From RUG12395 sp045541735 (lineage in GTDB: Bacteria; Bacillota; Clostridia; Oscillospirales; CAG-272): DNA of 25,363 nt. The first letter of the stretch is position 1. Every line of letters starts with the position of its first letter. The DNA is taken from NCBI GenBank assembly GCA_045541735.1, contig JAZQJQ010000157.1, positions 1 to 25,363 of the forward strand, given 5' to 3'. Both the position numbers and the translations under genes were made by a program. The notes beneath the pieces are model-generated. The model did no database searches, was not told the origin of the DNA, and saw only the letters and a program-made list of their open reading frames with translations. Positions 1 to 5,611 of this stretch are shown in pieces.

Positions 1-2
1 GA

Positions 3-278
3 CAGGATATTTTTGATACCATCACAGAATCCGATTGCGGCTGCTGCGGAGACATTGCCGGTGTGCAGGTGGATTGCAGAGTCTTTGAACACGATGGCAA
101 GACCTATGAAGTTCCCACCGGAGAGATGCTGGCTGACGCTATCTTGAAAGCAATCTATCATCCCAATGTCTGCACCTGTGGAGAATATCAGCTCCCCGAA
201 AACTTAAAGCGGTTCTTTGCTGGTAAAGAGAAAAAGGCAGCATCTTCCTGCTGCTGCGGTACATCCAATTGTTGTTGA
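3..278 (+). CDS. DUF2703-like cysteine-rich protein, 5' end missing
   Basis: The frame is open from the window edge to the TGA at 276-278, so only the C-terminal 91 residues are seen. A GTG at codon 21 (63) is internal and is not the likely start. The visible part has a Cys-Gly-Cys-Cys pair followed by an acidic stretch, then Val-Asp-Cys-Arg-Val-Phe and a Lys-Thr-Tyr-Glu-Val-Pro segment. That order matches the C-terminal half of DUF2703 proteins (Cys-x-x-Cys, then Cys-Arg-Thr-Val-x-x-x-Gly-x-x-Tyr) as I recall the family. The extreme C-terminus carries Cys-Cys-Cys-Gly and a final Cys-Cys, like the repeats in the next gene. It lies 24 bp upstream of the thioredoxin-like gene and before arsC, so a role in metalloid or thiol handling is inferred. 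The function of DUF2703 is unknown. Confidence 0.6.
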   Translation, partial: QDIFDTITESDCGCCGDIAGVQVDCRVFEHDGKTYEVPTGEMLADAILKAIYHPNVCTCGEYQLPENLKRFFAGKEKKAASSCCCGTSNCC

Positions 279-302
279 TTCAAAAAACGGAGGTAATATA
301 TT

Positions 303-689
303 ATGGCACTGTTTAACTTTGGCAAAAAGAAAGAAGTAAAGAAAGAAACCGGTTGCTGCTGCGGCAGCACTGCACCCAAGGCAGAAGAAATCGGCTGTTG
401 CTGTGGCTCTGCGCCCAAGGCAGAGAATACTTGCTGCTGCGGTAAGAACACCATCAAGGTTCTGGGTTCCGGCTGCAAGAACTGCCACGATCTGTATGAA
501 GCATCCAAGACTGCGGTACAGAATCTGGGTCTTGCAATCGAAGTCGAGTATGTGACTGATATGGAGAAGATCATGGAGTATGGCGTTATGAGTATGCCTG
601 CTTTGGTGGTCAATGAGAAGGTAGTTTCCATGGGCAAGGTCCTGAAGGCCACCGATGTAGAGAAACTGCTGCACAAGCTGGGTTTCTGA
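303..689 (+). CDS. Thioredoxin-fold redox protein with N-terminal CCCG repeats
   Basis: This is a 128-residue protein with a good ribosome site (GGAGG at about 290-294) before the ATG. Residues about 55-128 form a small thioredoxin-like domain with a Gly-Cys-Lys-Asn-Cys active site (Cys58, Cys61) and the cis-proline region Met-Pro-Ala-Leu. This resembles the 'redox-active disulfide protein 2' family often found in arsenic or metal operons. Residues 1-50 are unusual: three Cys-Cys-Cys-Gly blocks (18-21, 32-35, 44-47) separated by a repeated Ala-Pro-Lys-Ala-Glu spacer. The gene ends one base before arsC, so it may supply electrons to the arsenate reductase; that is inference. The cysteine blocks probably bind soft metals or metalloids. 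Confidence 0.8.
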   Translation: MALFNFGKKKEVKKETGCCCGSTAPKAEEIGCCCGSAPKAENTCCCGKNTIKVLGSGCKNCHDLYEASKTAVQNLGLAIEVEYVTDMEKIMEYGVMSMPALVVNEKVVSMGKVLKATDVEKLLHKLGF

Positions 690-690
690 T

Positions 691-1083
691 ATGAAGAAAG
701 TAGCTTTTATCTGCGTCCATAATTCCTGCCGCAGTCAGATTGCAGAAGCGTTAGGCAAGAAGCTGGCTTCCGATGTGTTTGAAAGCTATTCTGCCGGTAC
801 GGAAACAAAGCCCCAAATCAACCAGGATGCTGTCCGGCTGATGAAGCAGTTGCATGGAATTGACATGGAAGCGACCCAGCACAGCAAGCTACTGTCCGAC
901 ATTCCGGAGGTGGATGTCGTCATCACTATGGGTTGCAATGTACAATGCCCCTTCCTTCCCTGTTCCCACTGGGAGGACTGGGGGGTGGAAGATCCCAGCG
1001 GAAAAGAGGACAAAGCGTTTCTGGAAACGATTCGCCTGATTGAAGAAAAGGTGCTGGAGTTGCGGAAGCGTCTGAAACAATGA
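691..1083 (+). CDS. arsC: Arsenate reductase, thioredoxin-coupled (LMW phosphatase fold)
   Basis: The product would reduce arsenate to arsenite in the cytoplasm. Its 130 residues match the usual length of the low-molecular-weight phosphatase-fold ArsC group. The P-loop Cys8-Val-His-Asn-Ser-Cys-Arg14-Ser fits Cys-x5-Arg. Glu-Asp-Trp-Gly-Val-Glu-Asp-Pro-Ser-Gly (95-104) is the family's acid loop, with Asp101 as the likely catalytic acid. Cys82 and Cys91 lie where the family places its resolving cysteines (82 and 89 in the classical plasmid enzyme), with an extra Cys86 between them. The start is set by the 1-base gap after the previous stop, so expression is probably coupled. No arsenite pump is seen; it would lie upstream of the window. 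A pure protein phosphatase is less likely because of the C-terminal cysteines. Confidence 0.85.
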   Translation: MKKVAFICVHNSCRSQIAEALGKKLASDVFESYSAGTETKPQINQDAVRLMKQLHGIDMEATQHSKLLSDIPEVDVVITMGCNVQCPFLPCSHWEDWGVEDPSGKEDKAFLETIRLIEEKVLELRKRLKQ

Positions 1084-1088
1084 TAAAT

Positions 1089-1130
1089 ACGGATGTAGGC
1101 TCTTCTGGGAGAGCATCCGTGTTTTCTTGT
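1089..1130 (+). terminator. Terminator after arsC
   Basis: The arms ACGGAT (1089-1094) and ATCCGT (1115-1120) enclose a second stem, GCTCT (1099-1103) with AGAGC (1110-1114), and are followed by GTTTTCTTGT. The site is 5 bp after the arsC stop. The T-tract is imperfect. Confidence 0.6.
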
Positions 1131-1464
1131 AATTCTCTCAACACCATCTTGATTTTACAGTCGATTTTACGTATAATATTTACACTAGGGTAACAGCCAT
1201 CCGGAACAATTACCTTGTGTGATCTTTGATCGTTTATCACCGCTGATAAGATTATGATAAGCATCCATCGTACAGCTATAATAATATGGGCAATCAAAAT
1301 AATCAGAACAGCAGGTGCAACATCTTATAAACAAAATTGTTTAAGATGCAAGTCCCTGCAACGAGTGGGAATGATTTCAGAGGTTGAAAAAAGCCTGTAA
1401 TATCACTGGCCTTCGGCACGCGGGTCGGATTTTTGATACCGTTTTGATACCAAGCAGAATAATA

Positions 1465-1505
1465 AACAACGGCAGGAACGTGAAAGTTCTTGCCGTTGTT
1501 TTTAT
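1465..1505 (+). terminator. Strong intrinsic terminator
   Basis: A 15-bp stem pairs 1465-1479 with 1486-1500, with one G-U pair and a 6-base loop. The stem runs into T's at 1499-1503. No intact gene reads into it, so it may be the tail of a lost gene or element. Confidence 0.75.
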
Positions 1506-1510
1506 ATGCC

Positions 1511-1530
1511 GGCGCCGCTTCGGTGGCGTC
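1511..1530. repeat. UUCG-loop hairpin before the sigma cassette
   Basis: An 8-bp stem pairs 1511-1518 with 1523-1530 around a TTCG loop. Its right half closely resembles the terminator after the sigma cassette (2806-2833): both read CGCTTCGG, then a pyrimidine, then GGC, a purine and TCC. No T-tract follows here. Confidence 0.45.
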
Positions 1531-1544
1531 CTATTCTAATTATG

Positions 1545-1592
1545 TTCAAGATTTTTGGAAAAAATATGATATAATATAAAAAAGTTCTTGAA
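1545..1592 (+). promoter_or_regulatory. Promoter of the ECF sigma operon with flanking inverted repeat
   Basis: An extended -10, TGATATAAT (TATAAT at 1570-1575), is clear; the -35 is weak (TTCAAG at 1545-1550, 19-bp spacer). TTCAAGA (1545-1551) and TCTTGAA (1586-1592) form an inverted repeat around the -10, a possible operator. The predicted start of transcription near 1582 leaves a leader of about 87 bases. Confidence 0.5.
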
Positions 1593-1668
1593 AATTTGAG
1601 ACCAAAGGCGAAAAAAACGTACTTATAGGGTGAAAGCGCTTTTAGGTCAAATAAGGAGGTGACCAACA

Positions 1669-2223
1669 TTGAATGATTTGAACATCATAGAACTGTATTT
1701 CGCACGAGATGAAGAAGCAATCAAGCAGACAGATATTAAATACGGAAAGCTCTGCCATAATGTTGCTTATAACATCTTGAATAATAACGAGGATTCGGAA
1801 GAATGCGTGAATGATACTTATATCGGAGTATGGAACGCCATTCCACCTGCAAGGCCAAACAATTTTATGGCTTTTGTATGTAAGATAACAAGAAATCTAT
1901 CGCTCAAACGGCTTGAAGCCATGTCAAGACAAAAACGTTCACAAGCTACCATTGTTTCGCTCGATGAGCTCGCTGAAGTCTTATCAGATGAGAGCATCGC
2001 AGACGGGGTAAGTGACGAAGATATTGGAAAACTAATAAGCGACTTTCTGCGAAATGAAAAAAGTGAAATCCGCGATGTATTTATTCGCAAATACTATTTC
2101 TTTGATTCTATCGGTGATATAGCAAGACGTTATGATTTCACCGAAGGCAAGGTCAAGAATATGTTGCATCACACTCGCACTAAACTAAAAGATTTTTTAA
2201 TTAAGGAGGGTATTGAAATATGA
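1669..2223 (+). CDS. ECF-type sigma-70 family RNA polymerase sigma factor
   Basis: This 184-residue protein has the two-domain ECF layout. Region 2 (about 25-85) includes Asn-Asp-Thr-Tyr-Ile-Gly-Val-Trp-Asn and an Ile-Thr-Arg-Asn-Leu segment. Region 4 (about 130-178) is a helix-turn-helix with Asp-Ser-Ile-Gly-Asp-Ile-Ala-Arg-Arg and the closing Met-Leu-His-His-Thr-Arg-Thr-Lys-Leu. The start is TTG, chosen because AAGGAGGTG (1652-1660) sits 8 bases upstream and no in-frame ATG is near. The stop overlaps the next gene's ATG (ATGA), typical of sigma plus membrane regulator pairs. The trigger and target promoters are unknown. Confidence 0.85.
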   Translation: MNDLNIIELYFARDEEAIKQTDIKYGKLCHNVAYNILNNNEDSEECVNDTYIGVWNAIPPARPNNFMAFVCKITRNLSLKRLEAMSRQKRSQATIVSLDELAEVLSDESIADGVSDEDIGKLISDFLRNEKSEIRDVFIRKYYFFDSIGDIARRYDFTEGKVKNMLHHTRTKLKDFLIKEGIEI

Positions 2224-2795
2224 AAACACCGAGAATCGTAAACGCTGTAGGTCATATTGATGATGATCTCGTTAGTGGCGCAACTCGCGCAAAAGCAGTA
2301 AAAAAGAACGCTTGGCTCAAGTGGGGTTCTATAGCAGCCTGCTTTGCAATAATGCTTATGGCAGCGGTAGTTGCTGTATCTATGCTGTTTGGTGGCGACG
2401 ATCCCGTTCCCCCTATCGACGATGAGTACCAATACGAAAGCGGATACTTCTATCAGATAAACGAAGGCGCATATTCGACCTACGTAGGTGGAAAGGTTAT
2501 CGCAGAGGATAAGATCGGGAATAAGATTGCTGATGTCAACTTGACAGCAGGTTGGAAGGACGACAAGGGCGAATGGAAATCCGAAACAGAAGCACTTCGC
2601 GGCGAAGTCTATACCATCAACGGCGTATCTAATGATGTTGCCGTAGCTCTGAAATTCATCGACAAGGGTGAGGCTGTAACCACAACTCATTACTACGTAA
2701 TTATGAATCCTGCCGCTGACTTGACTCCCGTTCAAGATTATATTATCGCTCCCATCGTTCCCAACAATCCGGGCGATGAAATGGTAAACGAATAA
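2220..2795 (+). CDS. Membrane protein paired with the ECF sigma factor (putative anti-sigma)
   Basis: The 191-residue product has a cytoplasmic N-terminus (1-31) with His-Ile-Asp-Asp-Asp-Leu-Val, one membrane segment (about 34-57) and an extracytoplasmic domain of about 130 residues. The 4-base overlap with the sigma gene and the one-membrane-helix layout suggest that the N-terminus holds the sigma factor and the outer domain senses a signal. No zinc-binding HxxxCxxC motif is present, so it is not a classical ZAS anti-sigma factor. I know this N-terminal pattern as common beside such sigma genes in Clostridia, but the outer domain is unrecognised. Function is inferred from context. Confidence 0.6.
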   Translation: MKTPRIVNAVGHIDDDLVSGATRAKAVKKNAWLKWGSIAACFAIMLMAAVVAVSMLFGGDDPVPPIDDEYQYESGYFYQINEGAYSTYVGGKVIAEDKIGNKIADVNLTAGWKDDKGEWKSETEALRGEVYTINGVSNDVAVALKFIDKGEAVTTTHYYVIMNPAADLTPVQDYIIAPIVPNNPGDEMVNE

Positions 2796-2805
2796 TCCCA
2801 ATATG

Positions 2806-2840
2806 GAAGGGTGTCGCTTCGGCGGCATCCTTCTTTCCCT
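2806..2840 (+). terminator. Terminator of the sigma operon
   Basis: A 12-bp stem with two G-U pairs joins 2806-2817 and 2822-2833 around a TTCG loop, followed by a pyrimidine tract TTTCCCTTTT. Confidence 0.75.
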
Positions 2841-2892
2841 TTTCCTCTGTTTAACTTCTTTTTCTTCAAAAAAGAAGTTAAACAGAGGAAAA
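2840..2892. repeat. Perfect 24-bp inverted repeat with 5-base loop
   Basis: Positions 2840-2863 are the exact reverse complement of 2869-2892; the loop is CTTCA. It starts right after the sigma operon terminator. Possible identities are a second bidirectional terminator or a small palindromic repeat element. Confidence 0.8.
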
Positions 2893-2904
2893 ACAGAAGA
2901 AAAT

Positions 2905-3028
2905 ACCCTGTCTCGGTTATGCCTTCCTTGGTGCCGGCGCTGGTTTTGATTGCATCGGTGATAATATTGCAGCAGATCTTTTTTGCGATGTAATCGATAT
3001 CCTCGAAGGTAACGGTAGTATTGGTGAA
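2905..3028 (-). pseudogene. Possible gene remnant on the minus strand
   Basis: Read on the minus strand, this gives a protein-like run including Thr-Val-Thr-Phe-Glu-Asp-Ile-Asp-Tyr-Ile-Ala-Lys-Lys-Ile and Asp-Ala-Ile-Lys-Thr-Ser-Ala-Gly, with codon choice like the genuine genes of the window. No ATG, GTG or TTG with a ribosome site precedes it; an in-frame TAA lies about 60 bases further out, and the frame runs downstream into the 24-bp inverted repeat. I do not recognise the family. It may be a truncated gene or chance. Confidence 0.25.
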
Positions 3029-3254
3029 ATTAGAATTGTTGTTTATTATTATTTCTTTTCTTTCTTTTAATAAAACTTTTTAAATTTTCTTATTTGGATT
3101 TTTGGTTTTTCTTGTTTTAATTGGCGGATATAAAGATTTATCCGCATTCACAAGTCAATTATAATCATCACCTCTTCCTTGCGTGTAACAAGAGTATGAA
3201 AGATGAAAAAAATAAAAAACGTTTTTGAATAGCGATTTTTGAACTCTTTTTTGA

Positions 3255-3425
3255 ACACAAGGGACGGCTGTTGTTACACTACGGGTTGCTTATGATAAAG
3301 AACCTGGTTTAGATGTGCACAAGTGTATGGGGAAAAGTATTTGCTATAGATATGAAACCTTATTTAATGCAAGTGTGTCAGAAATTGAAATTAGCTCTAA
3401 TCCATTTAATTACGGAAAAGTATAA
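3255..3425 (+). pseudogene. Possible 3' remnant of an unknown gene
   Basis: An open frame of 56 codons has protein-like composition (Val-Ala-Tyr-Asp-Lys-Glu-Pro-Gly-Leu-Asp, later Ile-Glu-Ile-Ser-Ser-Asn-Pro-Phe). It has no start codon with a ribosome site: an in-frame TGA at 3252-3254 bounds it and the only ATG is internal. It ends at TAA 3423-3425, inside the shared promoter element of the next gene. It is best read as the tail of a lost gene. Family not recognised. Confidence 0.25.
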
Positions 3426-3472
3426 AGCTGCGATTTTGAACATTTACAAAGCCGCGGCTTCGGCTTTATACT
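3413..3472 (+). promoter_or_regulatory. Promoter and shared regulatory element, copy A
   Basis: The 33-bp element at 3413-3445 starts with CGGAAAAGTATAAA and matches copy C (14927-14959) at 27 of 33 positions. Its last bases form the -35 TTTACA (3443-3448); TATACT (3467-3472) is the -10 with an 18-bp spacer. Transcription should start near 3479, 22 bases before the dehydrogenase ATG. The element overlaps the -35, as expected for an activator of the AraC type. Confidence 0.7.
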
Positions 3473-3500
3473 GAAGAAAAAACGGCTTTCGGAGGTTTAT

Positions 3501-4433
3501 ATGGAATTGAGAAAAATAGGCATTGCGGGCGCGGGCATTATGGGTGCAAGTATGTCGCAGATATTTGCAAAGCAGGGCTATGACGTTGTTATATACGATG
3601 CGTTTGAAAACGCGCTTGAAAAGGGAAAAAGGCTTATTGAGGTAAATCAGCGCACGCAGACGGAGGCCGGAGAGCAGAGCTCTGAGGAGGAAAAGCGTGT
3701 GCTTTCGGCTTTGCGTTATTCGAATGACCTTGATTCGCTTGGAGACAGAGATATAATAATCGAGAGCATAATAGAAAATCTTGAGATAAAGCAGGATTTC
3801 TGGGCAAGGCTTTCGCGCATCGTAAGCCCCGAGTGTATTCTGACTACCAACACCTCTGGTCTTCCCATCGATAGTATTGCAAAGGATGTGGAGGGCAAGC
3901 ACCGTTTTCTCGGTATGCATTGGGTAAATCCCGCACATCTTATTCCGTTTATCGAGATAATCCGCGGAACAGCAACTGACGACGCAAGTACCGAGGCGGT
4001 AACGGAGCTTGCGCACAAGGTAGGTAAAAAGACCGCAGTATGCAAAAAAGACGTACCCGGTTTTATCTTTAACCGCATACAGCTTGCGGTTATCAGGGAG
4101 TGCATATCCCTTGTTGAGCAGGAAATTGCAACTCCAGAGGACGTTGATAACACTGTAAAATACGGACTTGGATTCCGTTATGCCGCAATCGGACCTTTTG
4201 AGGTAGTTGACCTCGGCGGTATAGACACCTTCCATCATATCGCTTCGTATCTCAACCGCGAGCTTTGCGCAACTTCCGATGTTCAGCAGCTTATGGACGA
4301 GCTTTACAAGGCGGGCAATTACGGCGTGAAGACCGGCAAGGGCTTTTACGATTACTCGGACGGTAAGGACGTTGAAACGCTGAAGAACCGTGACGAGAAG
4401 TTCCTGAAGATATATAACGCGCTTTACAAATAA
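3501..4433 (+). CDS. 3-hydroxyacyl-CoA dehydrogenase family NAD-dependent oxidoreductase
   Basis: The 310-residue product has an N-terminal Rossmann fold (Gly10-x-Gly12-x-x-Gly15, with Ile-Tyr-Asp after the second strand), a Glu-Asn-Leu-Glu-Ile-Lys segment, Asn-Thr-Ser-Gly, and a C-terminal helical domain with Asp-Val-Pro-Gly-Phe-Ile-Phe-Asn-Arg. The catalytic His is probably His140, in Gly-Met-His-Trp-Val-Asn-Pro-Ala-His-Leu-Ile-Pro. Classical 3-hydroxybutyryl-CoA dehydrogenases have His-Phe-Phe-Asn-Pro there, so this belongs to a side branch that may use a CoA ester or a free hydroxy acid. GGAGG (3491-3495) sits 5 bases before the ATG. Its promoter shares an element with both radical-enzyme operons, so it probably oxidises an intermediate of that pathway. 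Substrate unknown. Confidence 0.8.
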   Translation: MELRKIGIAGAGIMGASMSQIFAKQGYDVVIYDAFENALEKGKRLIEVNQRTQTEAGEQSSEEEKRVLSALRYSNDLDSLGDRDIIIESIIENLEIKQDFWARLSRIVSPECILTTNTSGLPIDSIAKDVEGKHRFLGMHWVNPAHLIPFIEIIRGTATDDASTEAVTELAHKVGKKTAVCKKDVPGFIFNRIQLAVIRECISLVEQEIATPEDVDNTVKYGLGFRYAAIGPFEVVDLGGIDTFHHIASYLNRELCATSDVQQLMDELYKAGNYGVKTGKGFYDYSDGKDVETLKNRDEKFLKIYNALYK

Positions 4434-4448
4434 GAGAATTGGTATTTA

Positions 4449-4481
4449 AAAAGAACCGTTTTGACTAACGGTTCTTTTTTT
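4449..4481. terminator. Bidirectional terminator between convergent genes
   Basis: AAGAACCGTT (4451-4460) pairs with AACGGTTCTT (4467-4476) over a 6-base loop, with A's on the left and seven or more T's on the right. It serves the dehydrogenase gene on the plus strand and the transporter gene on the minus strand. Confidence 0.9.
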
Positions 4482-4484
4482 ACG

Positions 4485-5381
4485 TTACTTAACAAATCCA
4501 ATGTAAGCTATGGATGCGAATCCTGCAATAATACCGATAAGTTGCTTTTTAGAAGGCTTTTCGGAGAAGAACATTACTCCGACAAGGGTGGACAGAACAA
4601 GGATTCCGCCGTTGCTGACGGGAAAAAACAAGGTGCCGGGCAGGAGATTTGCGAGGGAAAGGTTTAGGCGTATGTAAATACAGCTTGTAAATCCGTTTAT
4701 AAGCATATATTTCCATGCTGTTTTGCTTATTTTCGGCAAGGGCTTTTTCGTTACAGCATTTGCACTAAATGAAATCGCGGTAAGAAGAACGGCGGAAAGG
4801 ACTGCGGCAAAAAGCATCATTGAATTCATATTCGGAGAAGCGGATGAGGCGCCGAAAACTCTGTAAAAAATACCCAGCGCGCCGCCCGATGCCAACATAA
4901 GCGAGCACCACAGCACCCATTTAGGAGAAAGGCTCATATTTGATGCATCGGACTTTTTTTGTTTTATATCAATGCAAAGAAAGAGCGAGCAGATAAGAGT
5001 GATGATGCCTATGATATACAGTATAGATATCGTATCGTCTTCAAAAATAACCGTATATGCGGTAGTTATTAGGAAGGCACAAGCGCCGACGAGCGTGGTG
5101 ATCGCAACAGGACCGTCAGAGTATGCAAGCTGCTTGAATACCTGTAATGCACATAGCAAAAACGCATAGAAAACACCGTATGCAATGGTAACGGCATCGA
5201 AACGAAGAGTGTTCGTAAAAATACAAAAGACAAGCAGCAGAATGCTCCATATAAACTGGGTTCCGCCGTTAAACAGAAAGACATCTCCCGCATTATCAAG
5301 TCCTCGGTTTGCAAAGCGGTGCAAAAACGAACTGTTCACTACTGCAAGCAGGATGGCGCATATCATCAAAATATAATTCAT
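4485..5381 (-). CDS. DMT-superfamily (EamA-like) membrane transporter
   Basis: This is a 298-residue, very hydrophobic protein with about ten predicted membrane helices in two similar halves, the layout of the drug/metabolite transporter superfamily. The last two helices carry Pro-Val-Ser-Asn-Gly-Gly and Phe-Phe-Ser-Glu-Lys-Pro-Ser-Lys-Lys-Gln, resembling the Glu-x-x-x-x-x-Gln end motif of EamA proteins. I chose the ATG at 5379-5381 because GGAG lies 6 bases upstream (minus strand); the frame stays open 11 codons further with no ribosome site. It faces away from the GRE1 operon and shares its 227-bp upstream region, so it may move a substrate or product of that pathway. Substrate unknown. Confidence 0.75.
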   Translation of the reverse strand: MNYILMICAILLAVVNSSFLHRFANRGLDNAGDVFLFNGGTQFIWSILLLVFCIFTNTLRFDAVTIAYGVFYAFLLCALQVFKQLAYSDGPVAITTLVGACAFLITTAYTVIFEDDTISILYIIGIITLICSLFLCIDIKQKKSDASNMSLSPKWVLWCSLMLASGGALGIFYRVFGASSASPNMNSMMLFAAVLSAVLLTAISFSANAVTKKPLPKISKTAWKYMLINGFTSCIYIRLNLSLANLLPGTLFFPVSNGGILVLSTLVGVMFFSEKPSKKQLIGIIAGFASIAYIGFVK

Positions 5382-5414
5382 TTTTATCTCCGAATAGAAT
5401 AAATTCGACGTCAA

Positions 5415-5445
5415 ATATTAAATCAAACCCTCATTAAAATTGCAA
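5415..5445 (-). promoter_or_regulatory. Possible promoter of the DMT transporter
   Basis: On the minus strand TTGCAA (5440-5445) and TAATAT (5415-5420) are spaced by 19 bp (18 for the overlapping TTAATA). The spacing is long, so this is a weak call. Confidence 0.3.
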
Positions 5446-5476
5446 TACATAGCAAGAAAAAAACCGAAGTTTTGTT

Positions 5477-5536
5477 CGGAAAAGAATAAAAAAGCAAAAA
5501 GAGTGCATTTACAATCCCCTCCCTCTCGGATATACT
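5477..5536 (+). promoter_or_regulatory. Promoter and shared regulatory element, copy B (GRE1 operon)
   Basis: The element begins CGGAAAAGAATAAA (5477-5490), one mismatch from copies A and C, and ends GTGCATTT like copy C, with one extra internal base. It runs into the -35 TTTACA (5508-5513); TATACT (5531-5536) follows at exactly 17 bp. Transcription should start near 5543, giving a leader of about 65 bases. Confidence 0.75.
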
Positions 5537-5574
5537 GAAATCGCAAGGTGCGAAACAGCCCTTTAATTGAACCG

Positions 5575-5611
5575 AAAGGAGCACGTTCAACGTGCGCGGT
5601 GCATTATTATG
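5575..5611 (+). promoter_or_regulatory. Unusual ribosome-binding region of GRE1 with a palindrome between SD and ATG
   Basis: AAAGGAG (5575-5581) is a strong Shine-Dalgarno sequence, but the first ATG in frame is at 5609, 27 bases on. Between them lies the palindrome GCACGTTCAACGTGC (5581-5595), which could fold and shorten the distance. A weaker GGTG (5598-5601) lies 7 bases before the ATG. A TTG at 5567 in the same frame has no ribosome site upstream. Confidence 0.45.

Larger units (their letters stand above)
1131..1544. other. Gene-poor stretch, possible mobile-element or gene-decay boundary
   Basis: No ORF here has a start, a ribosome site and a recognisable product. Visible items are an imperfect inverted repeat at 1321-1348 (arms CATCTT/AAGATG and AAACAA/TTGTTT with a 2-base bulge), two tandem copies of TTTTGATACC at 1431-1440 and 1442-1451, a strong terminator at 1465-1505, and a small hairpin at 1511-1530. 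The minus strand stays open through about 1350-1440 and could be old coding sequence, but I cannot name it. The arsenic operon and the sigma cassette seem to be separate units that meet here. Confidence 0.4.
2834..3412. other. Gene-poor AT-rich stretch with decayed coding remnants
   Basis: No intact gene is supported. The stretch holds the 24-bp inverted repeat, a reverse-strand protein-like segment near 2905-3028, a T-rich tract (about 3046-3120), a small inverted repeat (GCGGATA 3124-3130 with TATCCGC 3139-3145), and a forward open stretch (3255-3425). A 60-codon plus-strand frame at 2811-2993 crosses the terminator and inverted repeat and is rejected as a gene. Confidence 0.5.

Noticed and set aside
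188..676. Two overlapping minus-strand frames opposite the thioredoxin-like gene
   Set aside because: Their Gln-rich and Ala-rich runs come from the repeated Cys codons on the other strand.
2811..2993. A 60-codon plus-strand reading frame
   Set aside because: It runs across the sigma-operon terminator and the 24-bp inverted repeat, has no ribosome site, and its composition is not protein-like.
3421..3489. Alternative pairings of AAAGCCG with two CGGCTTT copies, like an attenuator or riboswitch before the dehydrogenase gene
   Set aside because: The first hairpin lies in the spacer between the -35 (3443-3448) and -10 (3467-3472), so it should not be transcribed from that promoter.
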